The notes: generated by a model from the letters alone, not told the origin. Shown: positions 19,938 to 29,503, numbered from the stretch's first letter. The stretch is 64,000 nucleotides of DNA from Mariniphaga sediminis (GCF_003573545.1 NZ_QWET01000021.1:17719-81718); one strand, 5' to 3'. Numbers and translations: made by a program.

Positions 19938-20712
19938 GTTGATTTTTTTGGGCAATAACCAGCATCTCAAAGTCTTCGGTCGTCAGTTTATCGTTGCGCG
20001 AAAATGCACCCAGTCTGGCGCCGTAAATGTCAATTTCTAAATATCCGAGGGATTTCAGCAACCAGGTAATTTCACTCGGAACGTAATAACGTTCATTGCA
20101 TTCGAGTGTCTTTTTATTGCCCGCATCATCTACAAACGCCGTGGTATTATGATCGCGGAAAGTCATTAGATTGAATGTGTTATTGCTATAAGTCGCATTC
20201 CCTTCGTCGGTGGTCGTGGTATCGAAAAAGTTTTCCACTGAATGAAAAAGGGCAAATAATCCATTCAGGGTGGTAAAGATGAATATCCCTTTATTTTTCA
20301 GCGCTTTTGTTACATTCTGCAAAATGTCAAAGTTCATTTCATCGGTTTCCATCAGCGGGAATCCGCCTTCACAAAGCATAAGGGCCACATCAAATTCATT
20401 TACGAATGGAAGGTCTCTGGCGTCGTATTGTTGAAAATCAATGGAAAGGCCCTGGCTTTTTGCTTTTTCGCGGGCTTTGGCAAGTTGTGCTTCCGACAGG
20501 TCTATCCCTGTAACGGAGTAGCCCCGTTTGGTCAGTTCGATGGCATGCCTGCCGGTTCCACAACCAACATCCAGTATCTTCAATGTTTTGTCGAACCGGA
20601 GCTCCTGCTCAATAAAATCGCATTCCCCCATTGTACCTTTTGTAAAACTTTCGCGTTCATAATGTTCCGCATAGTTTTCAAAGAAGGTTTCGTACCATTG
20701 TTTCTTTTTCAT
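19930..20712 (-). CDS. SAM-dependent methyltransferase (class I)
   Basis: A 260-aa Rossmann-fold methyltransferase. Motif I is ILDVGCGTGRHAIELTKRGY, the acidic end of beta 2 is VTGIDLSEAQL, motif II is QYDARDLPF and motif III is FDVALMLCEGGFPLM. The C-terminal half (FTTLNGLFALF ... YGARLGAF) follows the family of small-molecule methyltransferases common in Bacteroidota. The substrate cannot be inferred. It is transcribed toward the AbgT gene and is followed upstream by a DUF1080 lipoprotein gene on the same strand. Confidence 0.88.
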   Translation of the reverse strand: MKKKQWYETFFENYAEHYERESFTKGTMGECDFIEQELRFDKTLKILDVGCGTGRHAIELTKRGYSVTGIDLSEAQLAKAREKAKSQGLSIDFQQYDARDLPFVNEFDVALMLCEGGFPLMETDEMNFDILQNVTKALKNKGIFIFTTLNGLFALFHSVENFFDTTTTDEGNATYSNNTFNLMTFRDHNTTAFVDDAGNKKTLECNERYYVPSEITWLLKSLGYLEIDIYGARLGAFSRNDKLTTEDFEMLVIAQKNQPT

Positions 20713-20774
20713 GTTGTTAAATTATTGTTTTACTGAATTAGCTGTATTTAATTCTTCGGTATTTTCAAAAAGTG

Positions 20775-21470
20775 TTAGTGCCCGGCTTGTAAGTCCGGTT
20801 TTACTTGAATATTTCGTAAAGCCGCGGTAGTTACCCAGGAGCAAATGCCAAAGGGTTTGGAAAGTTCTACTTCGGGCCGGATGGAAAGTTTCCGGTTTTC
20901 GGTGGCAAAGTCCACCATTTTCTCTTCGTTTATCCAGGCTTCGATTTTTTCCGGCGTAACCTTCAGATGGATATGATACCAGGTGTCGTGTTCAAATTTT
21001 TTTAATGTTCGGGTCTCATTTTCGGAAGCATCGTAACCGTCGATATTACTGAGCCCGACCACCGGGCCACCCCAACCGCCAATAATCAGGGAGCAGAACG
21101 ACTCGGCAACCGGGAAAGTCATTCCGCAGAAAAAATCATTGCCGGTTATTTTTTTTGCCTCCAACTGCACTTCATAATTTATGGTGGGAAAATTGCCTGT
21201 CCAGGTGATGCCTGTGCAGCCGTCACCCATCCCCAGCACAATATTGCCGCCGGAAATACGCACCGGTCCCTGCGTGCCGAAGTTGGTTACCTCCCAACCA
21301 TTCAGCGTCTCCCCGTCAAAAAGGGAAACCCATCCCGGTTCAGCGCTTTTGGTTTGCGGAGTGGTACGATTCTCTGTTTTTGGATTTCCGGTACAGGAGG
21401 CGAGGACCAGCAAAAGTGCTGCCAGCACAGGAATTTGGGTTCGTTTTAGAGTGAGTGAATATGATTTCAT
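20775..21470 (-). CDS. DUF1080 (3-keto-disaccharide hydrolase-like) lipoprotein
   Basis: A 231-aa lipoprotein with signal TQIPVLAALLLVLASC and Cys at the lipobox. The body is a concanavalin-like jelly roll with the DUF1080 hallmark GWVSLFDGETLNGWEVTN, then NYEVQLEAKKITGNDFFCGMTFPV and WYHIHLKVTPEKIEAWINEEKM. Some DUF1080 members hydrolyse 3-keto-glycosides; many are only carbohydrate-binding. It has no close operon partner apart from the methyltransferase 62 bp downstream. Confidence 0.85.
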   Translation of the reverse strand: MKSYSLTLKRTQIPVLAALLLVLASCTGNPKTENRTTPQTKSAEPGWVSLFDGETLNGWEVTNFGTQGPVRISGGNIVLGMGDGCTGITWTGNFPTINYEVQLEAKKITGNDFFCGMTFPVAESFCSLIIGGWGGPVVGLSNIDGYDASENETRTLKKFEHDTWYHIHLKVTPEKIEAWINEEKMVDFATENRKLSIRPEVELSKPFGICSWVTTAALRNIQVKPDLQAGH

Positions 21471-21577
21471 GTGTATAAACTTTTGTTGCTCTCTCTTATA
21501 TCAGATTAGATGTTCTTTGCAAAAATAACAAAGGATAGCACTTTTTAGATCCGCTTTTTCATTTTACCTTTATAAGC

Positions 21578-24010
21578 ATGAATGAATATTTGAACAGGCA
21601 ACTGGATCAAATCAGTAAGCTCATTTCGGGTTTGAAAGGGGCGGATGTCGGTTTGGAGAAGCTGATCGAACTCGACCGGTCGCTCGAAATGCTGAGCAAC
21701 CTGATTAAGACTGTCCGGCTCGAAGGACAGGAAGATTTTACGGAGCTTAATGATCAGGGGGTAAAGCAGGATGCAGCTTTTTATTTCAACCGACAGTTCC
21801 GGGTGGTTCGTTTTGTGGGATCCTACGAAAATATATTCGGTTCAGGAAAAATTGATGATCTCCCCGAAGTAAGTTCATTTTTTAATGCAGCAGGTTTCGA
21901 CCATTTTCGGGAAAAGACAGAGTCGTTGCTGGAAACCGGGGAACCGCAATCGTTTTATGCTGAGATTATTTCAAAAAACGGATTATTATTGCCGGTACAT
22001 TTTCTGCTCGAGAAAATTTCCTTTAGCGCCGGACAGGAGATAGTCACTGCCGGAATGGTATTTTTCAGTCAGACGCCCACCGTGCTGGAAAACTATCGTG
22101 AAATTTTGATAGAAAACCTTCCCGGAATGGACGTATATCTTTTCGATACCCAATTCCGGCATGTTTTGTCGGGAGGGCGGGAAAAGGAACGCCTGGGGCT
22201 TTCCAATGCCGATTTCATTGGTAAAACCCTTTTTGAGGTGTATGGTGAAAAGACCCGAAAACGTCTTTTCCCGTTTTACCGCAATGCACTCGACGGTAAA
22301 TTGTCGGAAGGGGAGGTGCGGATAAAAGGGCGTGTGTATTTTATCAGTGCCACACCGGTACGGGGCATTGACAAACAGGTGGTGGGAGGAGCCTTAATTT
22401 CCCAGGATGTCACAAAAGAGAAAGAGGTCGAAAAAAATCTGTTACGGGCTAAGCGTGAAGCGGAAGAAGCCGATAAGGCCAAATCCCTTTTTCTGGCTAG
22501 CATGAGCCATGAAATCAGGACGCCCCTGAATGCTATTATCGGGTTCACCGATCTGCTTCATAAAACCGATTTAACGCCAAAACAGAAAAAGTTCAGTCGA
22601 TTGATCAGCCAGTCATCGGAGCATTTGCTTTCGGTTGTCAACGAAGTGCTTTTCCTTTTCAAACTTGGAATGGGAAAGGTGTATATTGAAAAAGTGCCGT
22701 TTAATCTCCACGAACTGATTCGGAATGTGCGTGAATCGCTTATATTCCGTGCCAATGAGAAAGACCTGGAGTTTGTTTACTCTATTCATTCCGGTGTGCC
22801 GGAGGTGGTGGCGGGTGACCCCTTTCGTCTGAAGCAGATTATTTCAAATCTTGTAGGAAATGCGATTAAATTTACCGATGACGGAAGGGTGTGTGTCCGG
22901 GTTTCAAAAGAGAAAAGTATCCGAAAGCGTGTGTTTTTGCGGTTTGAAGTGGAAGACACAGGAATAGGTATTCCGAAGAAAGATTTGGATTTTATTTTTG
23001 ATGAATTTGCCCAGTCGGGAATTGGAAATGAAAAAAGACGGAAAGGCGCCGGCCTGGGGCTTACCATTGTGAAAAAACTGGTGGATTTGCTTGGTGGCAG
23101 AATGGGTGTGGAAAGTTTGCCTGGGGAAGGCTCAACGTTTTTCGCCGTTATTCCGTTTGAAAAAACGGACGCTGATGTTTCTGAAGTGCAGGAGAAAGAT
23201 TACGGAGGTACTTTTAACCTGTTGGAAGGCAAGCGTATTTTATATGCCGACGACGATGAGAATAACCTCCTGCTCGGAGAATCAATCCTAAAAGACTGGA
23301 ACGTGGACTATGAATTGGCTGTTGACGGTGCGGAAGCGCTGGAGTTGTTGAGAAGGGAGCCTTTCGACCTGGTGTTGCTGGATATCCACATGCCCAAACT
23401 TTCGGGAGTAGAGGTACTGAAAAAGGTAAAAATGGATGAAACAAACCCCAATAAAAACGTCAAAATGTTGGCTGTGACTGCAAATATTATGAGAAATGAT
23501 ATTCAGAGATATTTAAGAAGCGGATTCGACAGCTATATTGTAAAACCTTTCAGGGAAGAAAATCTTTACAGCAAGATTTGTAACCTGTTGGATTTGGAGC
23601 CTCCGGTGTTGGGGAAAGACACCTTTCCTGTTTCAACCTCCAAAACCGGAATTACATCTGAAAGGTTTGATACCTCTCTTTTGTTAAAAACATCGGGCGG
23701 GGACATTGCTTTTTTTAACCAGATGATTGATACGTTTATTTCCGGGGCAAAAGAGGCTTCTGAAGGGATGGTGGCAGCGGTTCAGACCAAAAACCGGAAC
23801 GAAATTGGTAAAAGGGCACACAAGGCAATTCCCTCATTTCGCTATTTTGGGTTGACCCGGTTGGTTAGTAGCCTGATGAAACTGGAAGAGATGACTCTCC
23901 GGCAAAGAAAAACAGAACCAGTGGAAGAGTTGGTAGCCTCATTGGTGAAAGAAATTGAAAAAATGGTTCGTCTTGCGGAAGAAGCTAAAATTCCGGAAGA
24001 TGGGAACTGA
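21578..24010 (+). CDS. Hybrid sensor histidine kinase with PAS, receiver and HPt-like domains
   Basis: An 810-aa cytoplasmic phosphorelay protein. A helical N-terminus and PAS domains (to about 290) precede HisKA with FLASMSHEIRTPLN (phospho-acceptor His311). HATPase_c follows, with LKQIISNLVGNAIKFTDDG, DTGIGIPKKDLDFIF and GAGLGLTIVKKLV. The receiver begins at RILYADDDENN (about 555), with phospho-Asp in LVLLDIHMPKLSG. The C-terminus is HPt-like, with the putative phospho-His in KRAHKAIPSFRYFG. No transmembrane segment is evident, so it senses an internal signal. It lies 41 bp before an NtrC-type regulator gene, its likely partner. Confidence 0.94.
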   Translation: MNEYLNRQLDQISKLISGLKGADVGLEKLIELDRSLEMLSNLIKTVRLEGQEDFTELNDQGVKQDAAFYFNRQFRVVRFVGSYENIFGSGKIDDLPEVSSFFNAAGFDHFREKTESLLETGEPQSFYAEIISKNGLLLPVHFLLEKISFSAGQEIVTAGMVFFSQTPTVLENYREILIENLPGMDVYLFDTQFRHVLSGGREKERLGLSNADFIGKTLFEVYGEKTRKRLFPFYRNALDGKLSEGEVRIKGRVYFISATPVRGIDKQVVGGALISQDVTKEKEVEKNLLRAKREAEEADKAKSLFLASMSHEIRTPLNAIIGFTDLLHKTDLTPKQKKFSRLISQSSEHLLSVVNEVLFLFKLGMGKVYIEKVPFNLHELIRNVRESLIFRANEKDLEFVYSIHSGVPEVVAGDPFRLKQIISNLVGNAIKFTDDGRVCVRVSKEKSIRKRVFLRFEVEDTGIGIPKKDLDFIFDEFAQSGIGNEKRRKGAGLGLTIVKKLVDLLGGRMGVESLPGEGSTFFAVIPFEKTDADVSEVQEKDYGGTFNLLEGKRILYADDDENNLLLGESILKDWNVDYELAVDGAEALELLRREPFDLVLLDIHMPKLSGVEVLKKVKMDETNPNKNVKMLAVTANIMRNDIQRYLRSGFDSYIVKPFREENLYSKICNLLDLEPPVLGKDTFPVSTSKTGITSERFDTSLLLKTSGGDIAFFNQMIDTFISGAKEASEGMVAAVQTKNRNEIGKRAHKAIPSFRYFGLTRLVSSLMKLEEMTLRQRKTEPVEELVASLVKEIEKMVRLAEEAKIPEDGN

Positions 24011-24051
24011 ATCTCCAAAGTTTTGGTTAGTTTTGTTCAAACGGCAATCCA

Positions 24052-25401
24052 ATGGCAAGAATTCTCATCATCGACGACGATATATTTATTTGTAAGGCAA
24101 TTCAAAAACAACTTGCCAATAAAGGTTTCCGTACGGAAATTGCTTTTTCGGGAAATGCCGGCCTAAAGTTGCTGAAGGAGAAATCGTTCAGCTTGGTTTT
24201 GTGTGACTTCAGGCTTCCCGATAAAGATGGGTTGGAAATCCTTCGGGAAGTAAAGCAGATGGATACACGTATCCCGGTGGTAATTATCACGGCTTATGCC
24301 GATGTGCGTATGGCGGTGAAGCTAATGAAACAGGGCGCGTACGATTACCTGACCAAGCCGTTGCAACACGAAGAAATTGTGAGCCTGGCAAAGCAGTTGA
24401 CCGGCACCACAAAAAAAAGCGGTTCCTCCGATGTTTTCGAAGATTTTTTGGTGGGAGAAAATCCGGGGTTTAAGCAGGCTGTAAAATTTGCGAAAAAGGT
24501 GGCTCCTACAGGAATGTCGGTGTTGATTGAGGGGGAAACCGGAACAGGAAAAGAATATGTGGCCCGGTATATTCACCGGAATAGCAGCCGGAAGAATAAA
24601 CCTTTTGTGGCGGTTGATTGCGGCGCTATTCCAAAAGAACTGGCAGGAAGCGAACTTTTCGGCCATGTGAAAGGATCGTTTACCGGTGCCGTGGGCGATA
24701 AAACCGGAGTTTTTCAGCAAGCCGATGGTGGAACTCTTTTTCTCGATGAAATAGGAAACCTCAGCTACAGTGTGCAGGTACAGTTGCTTCGCACGCTTCA
24801 GGAAAAAACGGTTACACGGATTGGGGAAAACAAACCGGTGAAAGTGGATGTAAGGGTGATTGCCGCTACTAACGAAACGTTGACCCGGCAGGTGGAAGAG
24901 AATAACTTCAGGGAAGATTTGCTGCACCGCATCAACGAATTTAAAATTGTTTTGCCTCCCTTGCGAAAAAGGCAGGAAGACATTCTTTTCTTTGCCGATC
25001 ATTTCAGGAAACTGGCTAATGAAGAACTGGATCAGCAGGTTGAACAATTTTCGGACGATGTACGGGAAATATTTTTTCGCTACGAGTGGCCCGGAAACAT
25101 GAGAGAAATGAAAAATGTTGTGAAGCGTGCTGTGCTGCTTTCTTCCGGAGAGATACTCTCGTCCCGGGCACTTCCGGAAGAAATTGTACAGTTTTCATCT
25201 GTGCAGACTTTTCCAGGAGAAGGAATTAACGAAAATAACCAGGAACAAACATTGAAAAAATTGACCTCCGGCGCTGAAAAGGAGATCATTATCAAAGCCA
25301 TTGAAGCAGCCGGATATAACAAATCGAAGGCAGCCCGAACGCTTAATATTGACCGAAAAACACTTTACAATAAAATCAGGCAATACGGTATCGATATCTA
25401 A
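24052..25401 (+). CDS. Sigma-54-dependent response regulator (NtrC family)
   Basis: A 449-aa activator. The receiver (1-115) has [10 protein letters not shown], phospho-Asp in [15 protein letters not shown] and the switch Lys in YLTKPL. The AAA+ domain has Walker [10 protein letters not shown], the sigma-54-contact loop [12 protein letters not shown] (usually GAFTGA; Ala replaced by Ser) and Walker [13 protein letters not shown]. The C-terminal Fis-type HTH is [26 protein letters not shown]. It directly follows the hybrid kinase gene and presumably receives phosphate from it. Targets are unknown; a -24/-12 promoter search would be needed. Confidence 0.95.
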   Translation: MARILIIDDDIFICKAIQKQLANKGFRTEIAFSGNAGLKLLKEKSFSLVLCDFRLPDKDGLEILREVKQMDTRIPVVIITAYADVRMAVKLMKQGAYDYLTKPLQHEEIVSLAKQLTGTTKKSGSSDVFEDFLVGENPGFKQAVKFAKKVAPTGMSVLIEGETGTGKEYVARYIHRNSSRKNKPFVAVDCGAIPKELAGSELFGHVKGSFTGAVGDKTGVFQQADGGTLFLDEIGNLSYSVQVQLLRTLQEKTVTRIGENKPVKVDVRVIAATNETLTRQVEENNFREDLLHRINEFKIVLPPLRKRQEDILFFADHFRKLANEELDQQVEQFSDDVREIFFRYEWPGNMREMKNVVKRAVLLSSGEILSSRALPEEIVQFSSVQTFPGEGINENNQEQTLKKLTSGAEKEIIIKAIEAAGYNKSKAARTLNIDRKTLYNKIRQYGIDI

Positions 25402-25535
25402 CCCGGGTTAACTTCCAAACAGTATTTTCTGTAGCTAAAAAAATCAAAAGAAAGGTTTTTTAAAATAGTTGTTCGCACCCGGAGTTTTTTTGGAATAGAA
25501 ATTGACTTTTTTCTTTTACAAAAACAAGCGTTGTG

Positions 25536-25940
25536 ATGAGGCAAAAAAGAAAAAAGGTGTTGTGTGTTGATTCCGATCCCTCCTTCCTCGATCTCCAGAA
25601 AAAAACGTTAACCCATAAGAAGATTGGGCATTGTTTTTTCGGATTTAATGATTTTGGAGATGCTATTCATTTTATTGAAAAACAGGTTATTCCCCACAAT
25701 GAAAAGTTGGATTACATCCTGCTGGACCAGAAAATTTTGGGTAAAGAACTGGTGTCCTCTCTGGAAAAAATTTCGGGGTTGAAAAATTTCCTGAAAAAGT
25801 CTGAAATCATTGTGTGTACCAATGAAAATAACAATGCCTTGCGCAACCAGGTTATGCAATATCCTTTTGTAAGCGCGTTTTTGGTAAAACCGATTCCATC
25901 CAACTATATTGAATTTCTAATTACCGGGCAATCGGACTGA
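25536..25940 (+). CDS. Stand-alone receiver-domain (CheY-like) protein
   Basis: A 134-aa single-domain receiver: an acidic strand VLCVDSDPSFLDLQKKTL, a phospho-Asp candidate in YILLDQKILG, a Thr in IIVCTN and the switch Lys in FLVKPI. I use the ATG at 25536 rather than the GTG one codon earlier. It follows the kinase and NtrC-type gene on the same strand with a 134-bp gap and may be a phosphate sink or shuttle. Divergence around the active site makes full phosphorylation competence uncertain. Confidence 0.75.
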   Translation: MRQKRKKVLCVDSDPSFLDLQKKTLTHKKIGHCFFGFNDFGDAIHFIEKQVIPHNEKLDYILLDQKILGKELVSSLEKISGLKNFLKKSEIIVCTNENNNALRNQVMQYPFVSAFLVKPIPSNYIEFLITGQSD

Positions 25941-25956
25941 ATAGGGGATAGGGTTT

Positions 25957-26008
25957 TGTGGAAATCATCTGATTTCTTTCCACAGGTTGAGGAAACCTTT
26001 CCTCACCT
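25957..26008 (+). terminator. Tandem hairpins downstream of the receiver gene
   Basis: Two adjacent inverted repeats: TGTGGAAA...TTTCCACA (25957-25984) and AGGTTGAGGAAA...TTTCCTCACCT (25984-26008). They sit just after the receiver stop and before the YtxH cassette. There is no long T tract, so they may be a weak or bidirectional terminator. Confidence 0.45.
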
Positions 26009-26166
26009 CTATTTGTATTCTGGGTTTCCAGAGACGTTTATCTTTCTGATTTTCAGTATTTGTTTTTTTTGTCCGGGTGGGGACGGAAGCTGGAATACTT
26101 TTTTCATAAAGAAGAATGAACAAGAGAGAAATAAATAGAAGTATTAACATTAAAAATGAAGATGCC

Positions 26167-26466
26167 ATGAAAAAAGGAACAAGAAATGCATTGTTGGGAT
26201 TTGTTGCCGGAGCGGCAGCAGGAGCTTTAACCGGAATTTTACTTGCGCCCGACAAGGGTTCGAAAACACGGAAAGAAATCTCAAAAAAAGTAAAGAATGT
26301 GTCGAAAGACATTACCGATACGCTGAGTGAAAAAGTAGACCACCTGAAAGAACAGGTAAATGAGGTGGTGAATGAAATGCGTGGTAAAGCCAAAGATGCA
26401 GAAGAAAAGGTAAAAGAAAAAGTGAAGGAAAAAACTGCTGCAGAATCAGCGAAAGCAACCAACTAG
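26167..26466 (+). CDS. YtxH-domain envelope-stress protein
   Basis: A roughly 99-aa protein. It has a short N-terminal membrane segment with a Gly/Ala-rich zipper (NALLGFVAGAAAGALTGILLAPDKGSKTRKEI) followed by a charged coiled coil ending in Lys/Glu repeats. This is the YtxH pattern, common in stress operons. The start is set at the ATG at 26167; the frame runs upstream to 26116 but those residues are not family-like. It heads a cassette with a holin-like protein, a small coiled protein and UspA, and it has a paralogue at 60461. Confidence 0.85.
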   Translation: MKKGTRNALLGFVAGAAAGALTGILLAPDKGSKTRKEISKKVKNVSKDITDTLSEKVDHLKEQVNEVVNEMRGKAKDAEEKVKEKVKEKTAAESAKATN

Positions 26467-26505
26467 AAAAAGGAATCTGACTGTTTAACCGTATATTTTG
26501 ATGCA

Positions 26506-26859
26506 ATGAGTAAAGAACTGACAAAAAACTTAGGAGAGTTGAACGGCTCCGTAAAAAGTTATGTCCAGGCAAAGATTGACCTGGTAAAACTTACGTTTCT
26601 GGAGAAAATCACAAGGTTTACATCCTATCTATTCAATTTCCTGGTTGTTTTAATGTTTTCCATGCTGGCAATTGGTTTTGCTGCTGCAGCATTCGCCGTT
26701 TGGTATGGTGAAACTTATAATAACTATGTGGAAGGAATGCTCATTGCAGGTGGCGTACTCATTCTGACAGCGTTAGTTTTTATCCTTTTGCGAAAACAGA
26801 TTGTGACCGGATCGGTTATTAAAAACTTTTCGAAAATATTATTTGAGGAAGAAGAATAA
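26506..26859 (+). CDS. Phage-holin-family (superfamily III) membrane protein
   Basis: A 117-aa protein with an amphipathic N-terminus (SYVQAKIDLVKLTFLEKITRF), two hydrophobic segments (about 40-65 and 78-95) and a cytosolic acidic tail. It matches the small 'phage holin family' proteins that accompany YtxH genes in Bacteroidota; despite the name these are usually not phage proteins. It is 39 bp after the YtxH gene. A paralogue lies at 59914. Confidence 0.82.
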   Translation: MSKELTKNLGELNGSVKSYVQAKIDLVKLTFLEKITRFTSYLFNFLVVLMFSMLAIGFAAAAFAVWYGETYNNYVEGMLIAGGVLILTALVFILLRKQIVTGSVIKNFSKILFEEEE

Positions 26860-26986
26860 TGCCAGGATGAAATGTCCGTGAGCGAAATTATCAAAAACAG
26901 GAAGATACTTGTGTGGCGAATTCCCTGTCTGACTCTATCAGTCGGCAAGGCATGTGTGCGCCATTAAAAAAGAATAATTAAAACAC

Positions 26987-27199
26987 ATGAAAACGATTAA
27001 GAATATGCGTGAGTTGCGCCTGGTAAGGCAGAAGCTGGAGTTCCAGGAACAATTGTATGAAAAAGAACTGGCCGAGTCGACAGCCGACATAATTGACAAT
27101 CTTACCGACAAACTGAGGGATACGGCTTTCGATGTAGGATCGCGCCTGCTACTCCGGCTTATTCACTCACGCCGGAAACATCATACTCCCGAAGAGTAG
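26987..27199 (+). CDS. Small helical protein of the YtxH cassette
   Basis: A 70-aa charged helical protein (MRELRLVRQKLEFQEQLYEKELAESTADIIDNL) with a basic tail containing SRRKHH. No family is recognised. Position between the holin-like gene and the UspA gene, same strand, suggests a membrane-associated stress factor. In the paralogous cassette at 59-60 kb the equivalent slot holds a 132-aa protein that also begins with a charged helix. Confidence 0.65.
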   Translation: MKTIKNMRELRLVRQKLEFQEQLYEKELAESTADIIDNLTDKLRDTAFDVGSRLLLRLIHSRRKHHTPEE

Positions 27200-27225
27200 G
27201 ATTTTAATTTATAAGCTGTATTGTC

Positions 27226-28089
27226 ATGGAAACAAATTTATTATTGCTCGATTCGTACAAAAATATGGAAGATTTGGTTGCGTATGCTTTTTCTTTTAGC
27301 AACCGGTTGAAACGAAATTTGAAAATTGTATATGTATTTGATTTTGACTGGATGCGACAATCGTTTATGGTAGGAGCTACCGGTCCGGTGAACCCTGCAT
27401 TGGTTGCCGTGGAGAAAAATGCCAGGAAAGAGTTTAAAGTGGCTGAAACAAAAATCAGGGAGGTGGCTGCCGACTACATGAAAAAACATGCCGTAAAAAT
27501 TTCTTTTGAAGTGCATGTAACGGAAATGAACCGTATTGATGTAGTACAGAATGAATTGGATAAAGAACCTGGTTTGATATTGTTTATTAGCAATCATCAA
27601 AGTTATTCTGAAGCATCCGGCGGACTGGTAGGGTACCCCAACCTGATAGAACATGTAGGTTGTCCGGTATTTGTAATTCCGGAAAATGCACGTCATGCTG
27701 TATTGAAGGAAGTGGTATATGCGTCCGATTTTAATCCGGAAGACGCAGATGCCCTGAAACATCTTCTCCGTTTGATTCATAATTCGGCAAATGCCAGGAT
27801 AACTGTGTTGCATAATGAAAAAAATTATGGATTTGAGGAAAAATTAATGTGGACCGGTTTTAAGGAAATCGTAAAGGAAGAAACCGGGAATCGAAAACTA
27901 TCATTCAGCCTTAAAAATAATAAAGATACGGTAAGCGCCATTGAAGAATTTGCCGGAGAAAATGATCCTGATTTACTTGTTATTATGAAGGAAAGAAAGG
28001 GCTTTTTTGAGGAAATGTTTACTCAGAATGAAACAAAAAGTGTGTTAACACATTTCCATAAACCGGTATTGGTTTACCACGAAAATTAG
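27226..28089 (+). CDS. Universal stress protein, two-domain (UspA family)
   Basis: A 287-aa protein of two tandem Usp-like alpha/beta domains. The first ends in PVFVIPENA and the second starts at KEVVYASDFNPEDADALKHLLRLI and ends in HKPVLVYHEN. The ATP-binding G-x2-G-x9-G signature is not clear, so nucleotide binding is uncertain. It closes the YtxH cassette 26 bp after the small helical gene and is followed by a strong terminator. Confidence 0.85.
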   Translation: METNLLLLDSYKNMEDLVAYAFSFSNRLKRNLKIVYVFDFDWMRQSFMVGATGPVNPALVAVEKNARKEFKVAETKIREVAADYMKKHAVKISFEVHVTEMNRIDVVQNELDKEPGLILFISNHQSYSEASGGLVGYPNLIEHVGCPVFVIPENARHAVLKEVVYASDFNPEDADALKHLLRLIHNSANARITVLHNEKNYGFEEKLMWTGFKEIVKEETGNRKLSFSLKNNKDTVSAIEEFAGENDPDLLVIMKERKGFFEEMFTQNETKSVLTHFHKPVLVYHEN

Positions 28090-28110
28090 ATTTTTTACTT
28101 GTCGATTCGT

Positions 28111-28152
28111 AGCCGGTCTGTCATTAATAAGAATGCAGGCCGGTTATTTTTT
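28111..28152 (+). terminator. Rho-independent terminator of the YtxH-UspA operon
   Basis: Inverted repeat AGCCGGTCTG / CAGGCCGGTT (with G-U pairs) followed by a run of six T, 21 bp after the UspA stop. Confidence 0.8.
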
Positions 28153-28317
28153 ATCAGAAATTGTTCTTTTGGCTGAAAAAAGATTTTGACAATGAAAAAA
28201 CAATTAATACATTTGCACGCACGAAAAACAGGAGTTCTTTTATACGATAGAAATGTTGAAGTAGCTAAGCTTTCACGCTGAAAGTATTTGGCAGCTTTTC
28301 CACAAATAATATAAACA

Positions 28318-28363
28318 GCGAGTTGGGTGAGTGGTTAAACCGGTAGGTACCGGATACGAAACC
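28318..28363 (+). pseudogene. tRNA-Ser-like fragment
   Basis: The stretch shares GGGTGAGTGG, then AAACC, with the 5' half and D-arm of the tRNA-Ser gene that starts 27 bp downstream. It lacks a foldable anticodon and T arm. It is best read as a relic of a duplicated or recombined tRNA-Ser gene, perhaps an attachment-site scar. Confidence 0.5.
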
Positions 28364-28389
28364 AGTCATCTTTCTGTGAAAAGAAAAAA

Positions 28390-28478
28390 GGTGAGGTGGG
28401 TGAGTGGCTGAAACCACCGGTTTGCTAAACCGGCGTACGGGTAATACTGTACCGCGGGTTCGAATCCCGCCCTCACCG
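28390..28478 (+). tRNA. tRNA-Ser (anticodon GCU)
   Basis: The 7-bp acceptor stem GGTGAGG/CCTCACC closes an 89-nt molecule with discriminator G. The anticodon stem CCGGT/ACCGG carries loop TTGCTAA (anticodon GCT), there is a long variable arm (GTACGG...CTGTAC), and the T arm is GCGGGTTCGAATCCCGC. CCA is not encoded. A terminator follows directly. Confidence 0.96.
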
Positions 28479-28483
28479 CTTTT

Positions 28484-28517
28484 ATACTCCAAAGCTTTTG
28501 CGGAGGAGTATTTTTTT
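28484..28517 (+). terminator. Terminator after tRNA-Ser
   Basis: Perfect inverted repeat ATACTCC/GGAGTAT followed by a T tract, starting 6 bp after the tRNA-Ser gene. Confidence 0.85.
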
Positions 28518-28555
28518 AGTTCTTAAAACATAACGCTGAAATTTCAGTGTATGAA

Positions 28556-28630
28556 CGGGGTATAGCGCAGTCCGGTTAGCGCACCTGCTTTGGGAGCAGG
28601 GGGTCGCAGGTTCGAATCCTGCTACCCCGA
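28556..28630 (+). tRNA. tRNA-Pro (anticodon UGG)
   Basis: Acceptor stem CGGGGTA/TACCCCG with discriminator A, anticodon stem CCTGC/GCAGG with loop TTTGGGA (anticodon TGG), and T arm GCAGGTTCGAATCCTGC. It is 75 nt with no encoded CCA. Confidence 0.96.
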
Positions 28631-28644
28631 CGGCTGAAAATGAA

Positions 28645-28673
28645 GGAGTTAGATTGAAATCTGACTCCTTTTT
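28645..28673 (+). terminator. Terminator after tRNA-Pro
   Basis: Inverted repeat GGAGTTAGAT / ATCTGACTCC with loop TGAA and a following T run. Confidence 0.8.
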
Positions 28674-28916
28674 ATTTTACATGTGTACAACATAGGTACA
28701 ACAAAATCAACCATTACATATCACTACATAATCGATGGATTTTGAATGTTATCCAACATTTCGAAGTCTAATACCATCCAAACAACGACAAATGCTGCCA
28801 CTACAACAGCTTTCCCTTGTTTTCATCTATCTGATTCAGTAATTTTAGTTTCTTGATTTTCAATGCTGTTGAAAACAGAAAACAAAGCCAGTTTTTACTC
28901 AAAAAAGTCATTGTAG
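28674..28916. other. Non-coding stretch beside tRNA-Pro, possible attachment-site relic
   Basis: No gene is visible. Just after the tRNA terminator the sequence has a short direct repeat (TGTACAACATAGGTACAAC) and AT-rich DNA. Elements inserted at tRNA genes often leave such arm-type repeats. The next reading frame is a broken gene, which fits a decayed integrated element. Confidence 0.35.
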
Positions 28917-29503
28917 ATGGAAATTATTATTCAGAAAACAGGAAGGTTACTGTATCTGCTCAACCGAAAAGGGAAAAGATTACTCAGTACACAGGTTTTA
29001 AGGAATCATACTTCCATGATTCTGTTTATCATGCTGGTTTGCTCTATTACTATTTTAACCATGTTTTGGGCATGGGGATATCCGGTTCTCAAAATCATAA
29101 TATATATTTCGGCTACCTTGATAATACTATTTATCATTTTAGTTTTTGTTAGTTCCTGGCATGAAGCCATACGACTTCATCGGAACGAGCTTGTATCCTG
29201 TTTTCATTTTAAACGCAGTAACATCTGTGGAATTCATTTACCGGATTTAGGGTTTTCTGATTCTGATCGGGAAGAATTAAACCTGATTCTTACAACCTGC
29301 GACCTTCACGAAATGGAGGAATCAGAGATTTTAAAAAGGAACGCAAAGAAGTTCTGTTCAAATTTATCGAATCCACATTTATTTTAAATGGCCGGGAGGT
29401 AAACAGGGCGAGTCTGAACTCGCGGTTTTCAGAGTGGGTGAATGAAAGTGAAATAGAATTTTCTGAAAAGCTGGAACCTTTTCGGAAAATTCTTGGGCGG
29501 TAG
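28917..29503 (+). pseudogene. Frameshifted two-TM accessory protein
   Basis: The first frame (to 29387) encodes a protein with two hydrophobic helices (HTSMILFIMLVCSITILTMF and IIIYISATLIILFIILVFV) and a soluble tail LGFSDSDREELNLILTTCDL. At the run ATTTTAAAAAGG (about 29327-29339) a shift of one frame continues open as FKKERKEVLFKFIESTFILN ... EKLEPFRKILGR to a stop at 29503. The two parts join smoothly, so this is one gene with a one-base indel. The family is not recognised; the tail resembles accessory proteins of Bacteroidota mobile elements. Confidence 0.6.

Noticed and set aside
26506..26859. Holin-like proteins (26506 and 59914) as evidence of a prophage
   Set aside because: No lysis, capsid or replication genes are nearby; this family is common in chromosomal YtxH stress operons.
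28265..28492. 75-codon minus-strand frame over the tRNA-Ser region
   Set aside because: It is the antisense of a tRNA gene and terminator.
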